From contig NZ_BSVA01000001.1 in NCBI RefSeq assembly GCF_030161875.1, forward strand, positions 806,001 to 870,000: a stretch of DNA of 64,000 bases, read 5' to 3'. Positions 27,653 to 36,245 of this stretch are shown piece by piece. The notes under the pieces were generated by a model. That model saw nothing but the letters and a program-made list of their open reading frames with translations, was not told the origin of the DNA and searched no databases. Source of the stretch: Homoserinibacter gongjuensis. GTDB lineage: Bacteria; Actinomycetota; Actinomycetes; Actinomycetales; Microbacteriaceae. Position numbers and translations under genes: made by a program. Every line of letters begins with the position of its first letter. Position 1 is the first letter of the stretch.

Positions 27653-29079
27653 ATGCGCACCAGACCGGTGCAGCGCGACCCGTTGTCGGCGCGACTCCTG
27701 GATCGAATCGGCGACTTCGCCACGCTGACCCCCGCGCGGTTCGCGATCGCGATCTTCGCGACCCTCGTCATCCTGTTCACCCTGCTGTTCTCGCTGCCCA
27801 TCGCGACGAGCTCCGGCGAGCGCGCGCCGCTCGTGGATGCCGTGTTCACGGCCGTCTCGGTGATCTGCGTGACGGGCCTGTCGACCGTCGACATGGCGAC
27901 CTACTGGTCGCCGTTCGGCCACGTCCTGGTATTCGTGGGCGTCGAGATCGGCGGCATCGGCGTGCTGACGGTCGCCTCGATCCTGGGTCTCGTCATCAGC
28001 CGCAAGCTCGGCCTGCGCCAGAAGCTCATGGCGGCCGGCGACGCGAACCCCATGCGCATCCGCCGCGGGCCGATCTCGGAGGGTCAGGCCGTGCGCCTCG
28101 GCGAGACCGGCAACCTGCTGGTGACCGTCGCGGTGAGCGTCATCGTGATCGAACTCGCCGTCGCCGCGCTCATCTTCCCGCGCCTGCTGCTCGCGGGCAC
28201 CCCTGGTATTCGGCGCTGTGGGAGTCGATCTACTTCTCGGCGATGGCCTTCACCAACACGGGCTTCTCCCCCGCCCCCGAGGGCATCGCGCCGTTCGCGA
28301 ACGACTGGTGGTTCCTCGGGGCGCTCATGATCGCCACGATCTTCGGTGCCATCGGCTTCCCCGTGATCTACGCCCTGCGCAAGCGCCTGCTGCACCCGCA
28401 CGGCTGGTCGCTGCACGTCAAGCTCACCCTCGTCTGGTTCGGGGCGCTCATCGTGGGCGGCGCACTCGCCTACCTCGGGCTCGAATGGGGCAACCCCGAC
28501 ACGATGGGCGACATGGATGCGAGCGACCGCATCCTGAACAGCCTCTTCCTCTCGGTCATGTCGCGATCCGGCGGCTTCTCGACGCTCGACATCGACCAGC
28601 TCGACGGCTCGAGCCTGCTCGTGACCGACATGCTCATGTTCGTGGGCGGCGGCTCCGCGTCGACCGCGGGCGGCATCAAGGTGACGACCCTCGCCATCCT
28701 GTTCCTCGCCGCCTTCGCCGAGGCGCGCGGCAACGACGACATGGAGGCCTACGGCCGTCGCGTGCCGCCGGATGTGCTGCGCCTGGCGGTGTCGGTGGTG
28801 CTCTGGGGCGCGACCATCGTGGCGGGCGCGACGATCCTCATCATGTTCATCAACGAGGACGCGCCGCTCGACTACGTGCTGTTCGACGTGATCAGCGCCT
28901 TCGCGACGTGCGGGCTCACCACCGGCTTCACGCAGGGCGCGAGCGAGCCGACGCAGTACATCCTGGCCGCCACCATGTTCTTCGGCCGCATCGGTACAGT
29001 GACTCTCGCCGCGGCGCTCGCGGCGTCCATCAGGCGGCAGCTCTTCCGTCGCCCCGAGGAGAGGCCCATCGTTGGTTGA
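27653..29079 (+). CDS. TrkH/KtrB potassium channel subunit (frame-broken)
   Basis: Potassium-translocating membrane subunit of about 475 residues with four M1-P-M2 repeats. Pore-filter segments include VICVTGLSTVD, MAFTNTGFSPAP, SRSGGFSTLDI and FATCGLTTGFT. A run of four C near 28202 should be five; repair gives a continuous WYSALWESIYFSAMAFTNTG. GGAGGGG precedes the ATG at 27653. Its end overlaps the KtrA-type gene by 8 bases. Confidence 0.93.
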
Positions 29080-29740
29080 GAAGATCGCCCACGACGCTCC
29101 CGTGCTCGTGATCGGACTCGGTCGCTTCGGTGCGGCCACCGCGGGTCAGCTGCAGCGCCTCAACCGCGACGTGCTCGCCGTCGACGAAGACATGACGCTC
29201 GTGCAGAAGTGGTCGGAGCGCGTCACCCACGCCGTGCAGGCCGACGCCCGATCGATCGACGCGCTGCGCCAGATCGGCGCCGAGGACTTCCAGATCGCCG
29301 TGGTCGCCGTCGGCAGCTCGATCGAGGCGAGCGTGCTCATCACCGCCAACCTCGTCGACCTCAAGGTGCCGCAGATCTGGGCGAAGGCCATCAGCCAGTC
29401 GCACGGCAAGATCCTCAGCCGCATCGGCGCCAACCACGTCATCTACCCGGAGGCGGAGGCCGGAGAGCGCGTCGCGCACCTCGTGTCGGGCCGCATGATC
29501 GACTTCATCGAGTTCGACGATGGCTTCGCGATCGTCAAGATGTACCCGCCGAAGCCCATCCGCGGGCTCAGCCTCGCCGAGTCGCACGTGCGGCAGAAGT
29601 ACGGCATCACGGTCGTGGGCGTGAAGAGCCCGGGCAACGACTTCACCTACGCGACGGCCGAGACGGTCATCACGAACCACCACCTCATCATCGCCTCGGG
29701 CTCGACCTCCGATCTGGAGAAGTTCGCGGCGCTCGAGTAG
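29072..29740 (+). CDS. TrkA/KtrA potassium uptake regulatory subunit
   Basis: Cytoplasmic gating ring subunit of 222 residues. The RCK-N Rossmann motif is VLVIGLGRFGAATAGQLQRL and the nucleotide-discriminating Asp lies in VLAVDED. The RCK-C domain follows from about 140 (GLSLAESHVRQKYGITVVGV). The TTG start overlaps the channel stop, which ensures coupled synthesis. Intact. Confidence 0.93.
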   Translation: MVEKIAHDAPVLVIGLGRFGAATAGQLQRLNRDVLAVDEDMTLVQKWSERVTHAVQADARSIDALRQIGAEDFQIAVVAVGSSIEASVLITANLVDLKVPQIWAKAISQSHGKILSRIGANHVIYPEAEAGERVAHLVSGRMIDFIEFDDGFAIVKMYPPKPIRGLSLAESHVRQKYGITVVGVKSPGNDFTYATAETVITNHHLIIASGSTSDLEKFAALE

Positions 29741-29746
29741 GTCTCC

Positions 29747-30577
29747 TCAGCCGACGGCGAGTTCCTTCGCGCGGGCGATCGCGGCATCCGCTGCCCGACC
29801 GAAGACCTCGTCGAGATGCGCCTCGTCGAGCACCGCGATGAGCCGCTCGGTCGTGCCCTTCGGGCTCGTCACGCGACGGCGCAGCTCGGTCGGCTCCTCG
29901 CCCGTCGACTCGAGCAGCAGCGCCGAGCCGATGAGGGTCTGCTCGGCCATGAGGCGGGCGTCTGCGCGGGCGAAGCCGAGACCCTCGGCCGCCTCGGTGA
30001 GCTTCTCGATGAGGAAGTAGATCGTCGCCGGCCCCGAGCCCGAGATCGCCGAGAGCGCGTCGATACGGTGCTCCGGCAGCTCGACGACGGCACCCACCGC
30101 CGTGAACAGCTCCCGGGCGAGCGCGAGTTCGGTTGCGCCCGCGCGCGATCCCGCCGCGACGCCCGTCACGGCGCGCCGCACGAGCGCGGGCGTGTTGGGC
30201 ATCGCGCGGACGACGGGGTTCGGCGCGACGGCCTCCATCGCGGCGGTCGGGATGCCCGCGGCCACGCTCACCACCACGGCATCCGCGTCGAGACTCCCCG
30301 CCACCTCGCGCAGGGTGTCGAGCACCATCGCGGGCTTCACCCCGACCAGCACGATGCCGGCGCCCGCCACGACCGCGGTGTTCGCACCCGGGTCATCCTC
30401 GAGCGCGAGGGCGCGCACGCCCTCCGCGCGCCAGGCCCCGGCCGACGCCGCGGTGCGCGTGCTCACGGCGACGGATGCGGGGTCGACACCCGCGGCGATC
30501 AGGCCGCGCACGATGGCTCCCGCCATCGAACCGGCACCGAGTACGGCGAGGGGCGGAAGGGTCGTCATGGCCCTCAT
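29747..30577 (-). CDS. proC: pyrroline-5-carboxylate reductase
   Basis: Final enzyme of proline synthesis, about 276 residues. The NAD(P) fold is PLAVLGAGSMAGAIVRGLIA. Family motifs are VRAMPNTPALV, ISGSGPATIYFLIEKLTEA and the C-terminal signature VTSPKGTTERLIAVLDE. Start at 30577 (MRAM) or 30568 (MTTLPP), indistinguishable by ribosome site. Monocistronic and convergent with the potassium genes. Confidence 0.95.
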   Translation of the reverse strand: MRAMTTLPPLAVLGAGSMAGAIVRGLIAAGVDPASVAVSTRTAASAGAWRAEGVRALALEDDPGANTAVVAGAGIVLVGVKPAMVLDTLREVAGSLDADAVVVSVAAGIPTAAMEAVAPNPVVRAMPNTPALVRRAVTGVAAGSRAGATELALARELFTAVGAVVELPEHRIDALSAISGSGPATIYFLIEKLTEAAEGLGFARADARLMAEQTLIGSALLLESTGEEPTELRRRVTSPKGTTERLIAVLDEAHLDEVFGRAADAAIARAKELAVG

Positions 30578-30591
30578 CCTAGAATCGGGTC

Positions 30592-31551
30592 ATGAGCGCG
30601 TCCGGCGGCACCAAGGCGATCATCGCGGCCTTCCTGGCCAACCTCGGCATTGCCATCACGAAGTTCATCGCGTGGGCCTTCTCGGGATCCAGCTCGATGC
30701 TCGCCGAGGGCGTGCACTCGGTGGCGGACTCCGGCAACCAGCTGCTGCTGCTGCTCGGCGGGCGCCAGGCGCGCAAGAAGGCGGATGCGGAGCATCCGTT
30801 CGGCTACGGACGCGAACGTTACGTGTACGCCTTCGTGGTGGCGATCATCCTCTTCTCGGTCGGTGGCGTGTTCTCGATCTACGAGGGCATCGACAAGCTC
30901 ACCCACCCGCACCCGCTCGAGAACTGGTGGCTGCCGGTGCTCGTGCTCGTGATCGCCATCTGCCTCGAGAGCTTCTCGCTGCGCACCGCGGTGAAGGAGT
31001 CGAACCACGTGCGCGGCCGCCAGAGCTGGGTGCAGTTCGTGCGGCGGGCCAAGCAGCCCGAGTTGCCCGTCGTGCTGCTGGAAGACGTGGCGGCGCTGTG
31101 CGGCCTCGTGTTCGCGCTCATCGGCGTGGGGCTGACCGTGATCACAGGCGACAACCTGTGGGATGGCGTGGGCACGATCGCGATCGGCACGCTGCTCGTG
31201 CTCGTCGCCGTGATCCTCGGCGTCGAGACCAAGAGCCTGCTCGTGGGCGAGGGCGCGAACCCCGACGATCACGCCAAGATCCTGGCGGCGCTCAACGGGC
31301 ACGAGCTCGTGGAGGCGGTCATCCACATGAAGACCCTCTACCTCGGCCCCGATGAGCTGCTCGTCGCGGCCAAGATCGCGGTGCCGCGCGCCACGCGCGC
31401 GGTCGAGGTGGCGGCGGCGATCGACGCCATCGAGTCGGCGGTGCGCACGGCCGTGCCCGCCGCTCGCGTGATCTACCTCGAGCCCGACATCTACGTCGCG
31501 CGCGGCGAGCATCCCTCCACCGACGCGATCGTGATCAAGAGCGCCGACTGA
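30592..31551 (+). CDS. cation diffusion facilitator (SLC30A9-like)
   Basis: Metal/proton antiporter of 319 residues with about six transmembrane segments. The helix-2 site is AEGVHSVADSGNQ; the helix-5 site is LLEDVAALCG, where an ED pair replaces the usual HxxxD, as in the SLC30A9-like branch. HPFGYGRERYVYAF is a strong family signature. A cytoplasmic C-terminal domain starts near 225. Probable Zn/Mn/Fe efflux; the metal is not predictable. Confidence 0.92.
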   Translation: MSASGGTKAIIAAFLANLGIAITKFIAWAFSGSSSMLAEGVHSVADSGNQLLLLLGGRQARKKADAEHPFGYGRERYVYAFVVAIILFSVGGVFSIYEGIDKLTHPHPLENWWLPVLVLVIAICLESFSLRTAVKESNHVRGRQSWVQFVRRAKQPELPVVLLEDVAALCGLVFALIGVGLTVITGDNLWDGVGTIAIGTLLVLVAVILGVETKSLLVGEGANPDDHAKILAALNGHELVEAVIHMKTLYLGPDELLVAAKIAVPRATRAVEVAAAIDAIESAVRTAVPAARVIYLEPDIYVARGEHPSTDAIVIKSAD

Positions 31552-31578
31552 CCCTCACCGGCGGCACAGGGTGACGCC

Positions 31579-32049
31579 TCAGAGCTCGGATGCGCGAGCG
31601 TCGGCGAAGAAGCGCGTGAGCGGGGCGGCGCACTCTGCCTCGAGCACGCCCGCGACCACCTCGGCGCGGTAGGGCAGTCGGCGATCCCGCAGCAGGTCGT
31701 GCACGCTGCCCGCGGCACCCGCCTTGTCATCCCACGCCCCGAACACGACCCGCGGGATGCGCGCCGCGAGGATCGCGCCGGCGCACATGACGCAGGGCTC
31801 GAGCGTCACCACGAGCGTCGTGTCGTCGAGGTGCCAGTCGCCGCGCAGCTGGGCTGCCCGCCGGATCACGACGATCTCGGCGTGCGCGGTCGGATCGGCA
31901 TGCTTCTCGCGCTCGTTGCGCCCGTGGGCGAGCACGGTGCCGTCGCGATCCAGCAGCACCGCGCCCACCGGCACGTCGCCGGATGCGAGGGCGAGCTCCG
32001 CCTCGGCGAGGGCGAGGCGCATGGCCTCCGCGTCGCTCCGAGAGGGCAT
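31579..32049 (-). CDS. tadA: tRNA adenosine(34) deaminase
   Basis: Zinc deaminase that converts A34 to inosine in tRNA-Arg(ACG). It has 156 residues from the ATG at 32049 ([12 protein letters not shown]). The zinc/catalytic motifs are [10 protein letters not shown] and [11 protein letters not shown]. The longer upstream frame overlaps upp and is not supported. It is divergent from upp with only 12 bases between starts. Confidence 0.93.
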   Translation of the reverse strand: MPSRSDAEAMRLALAEAELALASGDVPVGAVLLDRDGTVLAHGRNEREKHADPTAHAEIVVIRRAAQLRGDWHLDDTTLVVTLEPCVMCAGAILAARIPRVVFGAWDDKAGAAGSVHDLLRDRRLPYRAEVVAGVLEAECAAPLTRFFADARASEL

Positions 32050-32061
32050 AGATTGAAGCCT

Positions 32062-32694
32062 ATGCGAGTGCACGTCGCCGACCATCCGCTCATCACGCAC
32101 AAGCTCACGGTGCTGCGCGACGAGCGCACGCCGTCGCCCGTGTTCCGCGCCCTCACCGAGGAGCTCGTGACGCTGCTCGCCTACGAGGCGACCCGCAATG
32201 TGCGCACCACCGAGGTCACGGTTCGCACGCCGGTGTCGGAAGCCGTCGGGCTCTCGATCGCCGCCCCTCGGCCGCTCGTCGTGCCGATCCTGCGCGCGGG
32301 CCTCGGGATGCTCGAGGGCATGGTGAAGCTCGTTCCGACCGCGGAGGTCGGCTTCCTCGGCATGGTGCGCGACGAGGAGACGCTGCAGCCCACCACCTAC
32401 GCCGAGCGGCTGCCCGACGACCTCTCGAACCGGCAGTGCTTCATCCTCGACCCCATGCTCGCCACCGGCGGTTCGCTCGGTGCGGCCATCGAGTTCCTGT
32501 TCCAGCGTGGCGCCGTGGATGTGACGGCCGTGTGCCTCATCGCCGCCCCCGAGGGCATCGAGGCGGTGCGCAAGATGACCGAGGGTCGCGAGGTGACGGT
32601 CGTCGTCGGCGCCCTCGACGAGAAGCTCAACGAGCGCGGCTACATCGTTCCGGGCCTCGGCGACGCGGGCGATCGGCTCTACGGCCTGGTCTGA
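32062..32694 (+). CDS. upp: uracil phosphoribosyltransferase
   Basis: Salvage enzyme converting uracil and PRPP to UMP, 210 residues. The PRPP loop is [16 protein letters not shown] and the uracil-binding C-terminus is [15 protein letters not shown]. The N-terminal [18 protein letters not shown] is typical. It could also use uracil released by the psuK-psuG pathway in this window. Confidence 0.95.
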   Translation: MRVHVADHPLITHKLTVLRDERTPSPVFRALTEELVTLLAYEATRNVRTTEVTVRTPVSEAVGLSIAAPRPLVVPILRAGLGMLEGMVKLVPTAEVGFLGMVRDEETLQPTTYAERLPDDLSNRQCFILDPMLATGGSLGAAIEFLFQRGAVDVTAVCLIAAPEGIEAVRKMTEGREVTVVVGALDEKLNERGYIVPGLGDAGDRLYGLV

Positions 32695-32729
32695 GTCTTC
32701 TTGCGCCGCGATGATCCGCGGCGCTCGGC

Positions 32730-32765
32730 CGAACGGCCGGCCGTACGCGAACTCCCGGCCGTTCG
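32730..32765. terminator. stem-loop downstream of upp
   Basis: Perfect 11-bp arms (CGAACGGCCGG and CCGGCCGTTCG) lie around a 14-base loop 35 bases after upp. There is no T-run. Probably the 3' end of upp. Confidence 0.55.
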
Positions 32766-32885
32766 CGTGCCGACACCGGTGACCGTTCGCGCGGGCTTAG
32801 CACACATCCGTTCTGTTACGCGTTGTGTTACGACGCTCGGGCGTGCGGTTGACACGCGGCGTCATACTCGCCCAAACTGGCAGGC

Positions 32886-32984
32886 ATGACCGCTCTCGCT
32901 CGCCCCACGACCTCCTTCGAGGCCCTTGGGACTGTCGGCATGATGCCGACGCGCTCGGTCATGTGTTGTCGAATGTGTGCCTGA
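32886..32984 (+). CDS. putative leader peptide with Cys-Cys-x-x-Cys
   Basis: A 32-codon frame from an ATG ends in TRSVMCCRMCA, with three cysteine codons in the last five sense codons. A TTGACA-like hexamer lies 32 bases upstream (32849-32854). Cys-rich upstream ORFs that couple cysteine supply to downstream expression are known in mycobacteria. The proposal here rests on codon pattern and on position before a conserved regulator gene. Confidence 0.45.
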   Translation: MTALARPTTSFEALGTVGMMPTRSVMCCRMCA

Positions 32985-33026
32985 CGGCCGCCTCGCCCGA
33001 GTTGCCCACATGGTGAACTCCCCGAC

Positions 33027-33045
33027 ATCCGGACCTTCTCCGGAT
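33027..33045 (+). promoter_or_regulatory. hairpin between leader ORF and regulator gene
   Basis: ATCCGGA and TCCGGAT pair over five bases in the 136-base leader between the small ORF and the ATG at 33121. It could act with leader-peptide stalling, or be incidental in GC-rich DNA. Confidence 0.35.
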
Positions 33046-33120
33046 GACGCTTCCCGCTTCGACAACCCTCGGCCCGCCGCTTCTGATGCGGCCGCCGACA
33101 CCTCGCAAGGATTCGACGAC

Positions 33121-33840
33121 ATGTCTCTCGCCACCCTCGACACCCTCCGTCCCCAGACCCGCCGCTACCCCGTGCCGCGCGCCGTGCCGCAGCCGGCGCC
33201 CGAGCCGGAGCGTCCGCGCATCCGCGCCGTCCCCGAAGGCACCGAGGCCCGCGGCTTCGCGCTGTATGTGGGCGTCGACGAGCTGAAGGCCGCCGGCTCG
33301 GGCGTCTCGCTGCCCCAACTGGTCGAGGCGCTCAAGCGCACCGTCGCCGAGCTCGTGCCCGACGCCGAGACCTACGCCGCGGTCGCCCTCGCCCCGCACG
33401 GTGCGGGCGGTCGCGACGTCGAGGTCGTGCGCCTCGCCCTGCAGGACCCGGCCGCCCTCGCCAAGCACCGCCAGACCGTGGCGCCCGTCGAGCCGCCCGA
33501 GCCGAAGGGCGGTGTCGTGATCGACATCTCCCGCAAGCGCGTACAGCTCGACGGCGACACCGCCCCGCTCACCTACAAGGAGTTCGAGCTGCTGCAGTTC
33601 CTCGTGCTGCGCGAGGGCCGCACGATCGACCGCGGCGAGATCATCTCGACCCTGTGGGCCGACGGCGGGGACGACGTGCCGAACGAGCGCACGATCGATG
33701 TGCACGTGCGGCGGCTGCGGGCCAAGCTCGGCGCCTACGAAGACATCGTGCGCACCGTGCGCGGCCTCGGCTACCGGTTCGACCGCCACGCGGATGTCAC
33801 CATCCGCTGGGCGTCGACGCCGTCGCCCGACGTGTTCTGA
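33121..33840 (+). CDS. OmpR-type winged-helix regulator without receiver domain
   Basis: A 239-residue protein. The C-terminal 100 residues form an OmpR/PhoB DNA-binding domain: LTYKEFELLQFLVLREG, RGEIISTLW, RTIDVHVRRLRAKLG, IVRTVRGLGYRFD. The N-terminal half (RRYPVPRAVPQPAPEPERPR, then a small alpha/beta segment) is not a phosphoreceiver and is conserved in Microbacteriaceae as far as I recall. The start at 33121 follows AAGGA; the same frame is open back to 32977, so an earlier start overlapping the leader ORF is possible. Confidence 0.85.
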   Translation: MSLATLDTLRPQTRRYPVPRAVPQPAPEPERPRIRAVPEGTEARGFALYVGVDELKAAGSGVSLPQLVEALKRTVAELVPDAETYAAVALAPHGAGGRDVEVVRLALQDPAALAKHRQTVAPVEPPEPKGGVVIDISRKRVQLDGDTAPLTYKEFELLQFLVLREGRTIDRGEIISTLWADGGDDVPNERTIDVHVRRLRAKLGAYEDIVRTVRGLGYRFDRHADVTIRWASTPSPDVF

Positions 33841-34930
33841 GCGAGCCGGCTCCCCCGGCTGCTCCCCGGCCACGCCTCGCCGCATCCGCTTCGGGCCGTC
33901 GCATCCGCCCGGCTGATGTCGAAAATGCAGGAGAAGTCTCGGCGCGCCCCCGAGTTGTCCGGGGTCTGGCGTGTCAGCCGCGCGAGTTCTCCTGCATTTT
34001 CGACACAGCGGGCACGGGGGTGGGGGCGAGCACGGGGGCCGGATGCCGGAGTCGGAGTCGGCGCGGGCGCGCGGCGCGCGCGGCGCATCCGCTGCTGGCC
34101 GATCACGATGCCGGCGAGCACGAGCAGGATGCCGAGCAGTTGCGCGGCGCCGAGGCTCTCGCCGCCCAGCAGCAGACCGAGCAGCACACCGGTGACCGGG
34201 TTGAGCAGACCGACGATGCCGACGGTGCCCGCGCTCAGGTGCTCGAGCCCGTGGAACCACGCGACGTTGGCGAGCGCCGTGCCGATGAGGGCCACGTACG
34301 CGAGGCCGAGCCAGCCACCGAGGTCGAGCGCCGGGGGCGGGCCTTCGAACACCACCGCCACGACCAGCAGCAGCACGCCACCGAACAGCAGCTGCCAGGC
34401 GCTCGCGCCGACGGGATCCGCCGTCATGCCCCACCGCTTCGTGAGCACGAAACCGAGCGACGACATCACGAGTCCCGCGACGGACGCCGCCACCCCCACA
34501 TGTCGATCGCCCCGAACGCGCCCGCCACGAGCAGCAGCACTCCGAGGATGCCGATCGCGGCCCCCGCGAACATCCGCGCGGTGGGCTTCTGGCCGGCGAG
34601 CGCCCACGCGAACAGCGCGAGCACGAGCGGGGATGCCGCCATGATGGAAGAGGCGATGCTCGTGGGCAGCAGCTGGGCGGCGATGTAGAGCAGCAGGAAG
34701 AAGCCGCCGACGCCGAACAGGCCGAGAAGCGCGGTGCGGCTCCAGTCTCGGATGCCGTGGGGCCGGGTGCGGGCGATCAGCAGCAGCACGATGCCGGCGG
34801 GCAGCGCGCGCAGCGCCGAGCCCCAGAGCGGCGCGTCGACGGGCAGCAGCAACTGCGTCACGTAGTAGGTGGCGCCCCAGGCGACGGGCGCGATGGCGGT
34901 GATGAGAACGGACCGCAGGTTAGCTTCCAT
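33771..34930 (-). CDS. EamA-family (DMT) transporter (frame-broken, extended tail)
   Basis: Ten-helix drug/metabolite transporter. The N-terminal half is MEANLRSVLITAIAPVAWGA onward; the second EamA repeat ends in LLGILLVLAGIVIGQQRM near 34085. A run of five G near 34495 should be six. After the last helix the frame does not stop: about 105 extra codons run through the inverted repeat 33917-34005 and 70 bases into the 3' end of the opposing regulator gene. The true functional end is probably near 34080. The ATG abuts the palindrome at 34931, implying control by the divergent MarR protein. Confidence 0.82.
33917..34005. repeat. perfect 19-bp inverted repeat, convergent intergenic
   Basis: TGTCGAAAATGCAGGAGAA at 33917-33935 is exactly complementary to 33987-34005, with 51 GC-rich bases between. 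It lies between the convergent winged-helix and EamA genes. Such AATGCAGGAG hairpins appear to be a second repeat class distinct from the CTCAACC family. It may act as a bidirectional terminator. Confidence 0.8.
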
Positions 34931-34965
34931 GGAAGGTATATACCTTCCGGGGAAGGTATTATTCC
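34931..34965. promoter_or_regulatory. MarR-type operator
   Basis: GGAAGGTATATACCTTCC (34931-34948) is a perfect 18-bp palindrome. A second imperfect copy, GGAAGGTATTATTCC, follows at 34951-34965. Together they fill the 38-base gap between the divergent EamA and MarR starts. The assignment to this MarR protein is by position. Confidence 0.7.
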
Positions 34966-34968
34966 CGT

Positions 34969-35474
34969 GTGCCCACGCCTCTTCCCGACGACCGCGTCGA
35001 TCGCATCCAGGAGCAGTGGCGCCGCGAGCGCCCGGACCTCGACCCGACGCCCCAGGGCGTCATCGGCCGCCTGCACCGCCTCGCCGATCGGCTGCGCGAC
35101 GAGCTGATCACCGTGTATCGCGAGCACGGCCTCGGCGAGGGCGACTTCGACGTGCTCGCGTCGTTGCGTCGCACGGGCGCCCCTTCGAGCTTCCGGCCGG
35201 CGAGCTGGCACGGCACACGATGGTCACGACCGGCGCCATGACCAAACGCATCGACCGCCTCGAGGCCGCGGGCCTCGTGACGCGCACGCCCGACGCGTCC
35301 GACGGACGCGGCCGGCGGATCGGCCTCACCGACCGCGGGCGGCAGCTCATCGATGCGGCCTTCACCGACCACATCGCCAACGAACACCGCCTCGTGGGGC
35401 TGCTCGCGGCATCCGATCGCGAGACGCTCGCGCGCATCCTCAAGCAGTGGCTCGGGGCGCTCGACGACGCGTGA
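34969..35474 (+). CDS. MarR-family transcriptional regulator (frame-broken)
   Basis: Winged-helix regulator of 168 residues. The N-terminal QEQWRRERPDLDPTPQGVIG and EHGLGEGDFDVLASLRRTG are followed, in another frame, by AGELARHTMVTTGAMTKRID and RTPDASDGRGRRIGLTDRGR. One base is missing near 35180 in a run of four C. GTG start. Probably represses itself and the divergent EamA exporter through the palindrome between them. Confidence 0.85.
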
Positions 35475-35519
35475 CGCGTGACGGCGACGCGTGACGGGGG
35501 CTGCCGCTAACGTCGCGGC

Positions 35520-36206
35520 ATGGACGTCATCCTGGTTCCCGGCTTCTGGCTGCGCGGCGACTCGTGGGATGCAGCACTCCCGCCCATCGAGGCCGCCGAG
35601 CATCGCACGCATCCGATCACCCGCCCCGGTCTCGGCCACGGCGACGACCCATCTGCGGTGACGCTCGCCGATCAGGTCGCGGCGATCGTGGCCGAGATCG
35701 ATCGCCACCCCGATCCCGTCGTGCTCGTCGGGCACTCCGGGGCGGGCCCGATCGTCTACGGCGCGGCCGACCAGCGCATAGATCGGGTCGCGCGCATCGT
35801 CTACGTCGACACCTGGCCGCTCCCCGAGGGCATGGCCAACAACGACGAGCTGCCCGTCGTCGACGGCGCGGTGCCGTTGCCCGACTGGGCGATCTTCGAC
35901 GACGCCGACGTGCGCGACCTCGACGAGGGGTTGCGCGCCCGGATGCGCGCGGATGCCGTGCCGGAGCCCGCAGGAACCGCGCGCGACGGGCAGCAGCTGC
36001 GCGACGAGCGGCGACGTGGCATCCCGACGACCCTCATCGCCACTTCCCGTACGGAGGCGGAGTACCGCGAGTGGTTCGAGAGCCCCTTCTTCTCCGAGCT
36101 GCGCGCGCTCGAGGACGTCACCTGGGTCGAGCTGCCGACCGGCCACTGGCCGCAGTTCACGCGACCACGGGAACTCGGAGAGGCGATCGCGGCAGCCATC
36201 GGCTAG
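35520..36206 (+). CDS. alpha/beta hydrolase
   Basis: A 228-residue hydrolase with the nucleophile elbow VVLVGHSGAGPIV (Ser near 80), the oxyanion region VPGFWLRGDSWD and the C-terminal histidine in ELPTGHWPQFTRP. The acid residue is probably in the RTEAEYREW region. Similar to small esterase/lactonase-like proteins. No obvious partner; downstream of marR but 45 bases away. Confidence 0.8.
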   Translation: MDVILVPGFWLRGDSWDAALPPIEAAEHRTHPITRPGLGHGDDPSAVTLADQVAAIVAEIDRHPDPVVLVGHSGAGPIVYGAADQRIDRVARIVYVDTWPLPEGMANNDELPVVDGAVPLPDWAIFDDADVRDLDEGLRARMRADAVPEPAGTARDGQQLRDERRRGIPTTLIATSRTEAEYREWFESPFFSELRALEDVTWVELPTGHWPQFTRPRELGEAIAAAIG

Positions 36207-36245
36207 TGCGGATTCGTGTTCACCTGCTCGCTCTAGGCTGACGGC

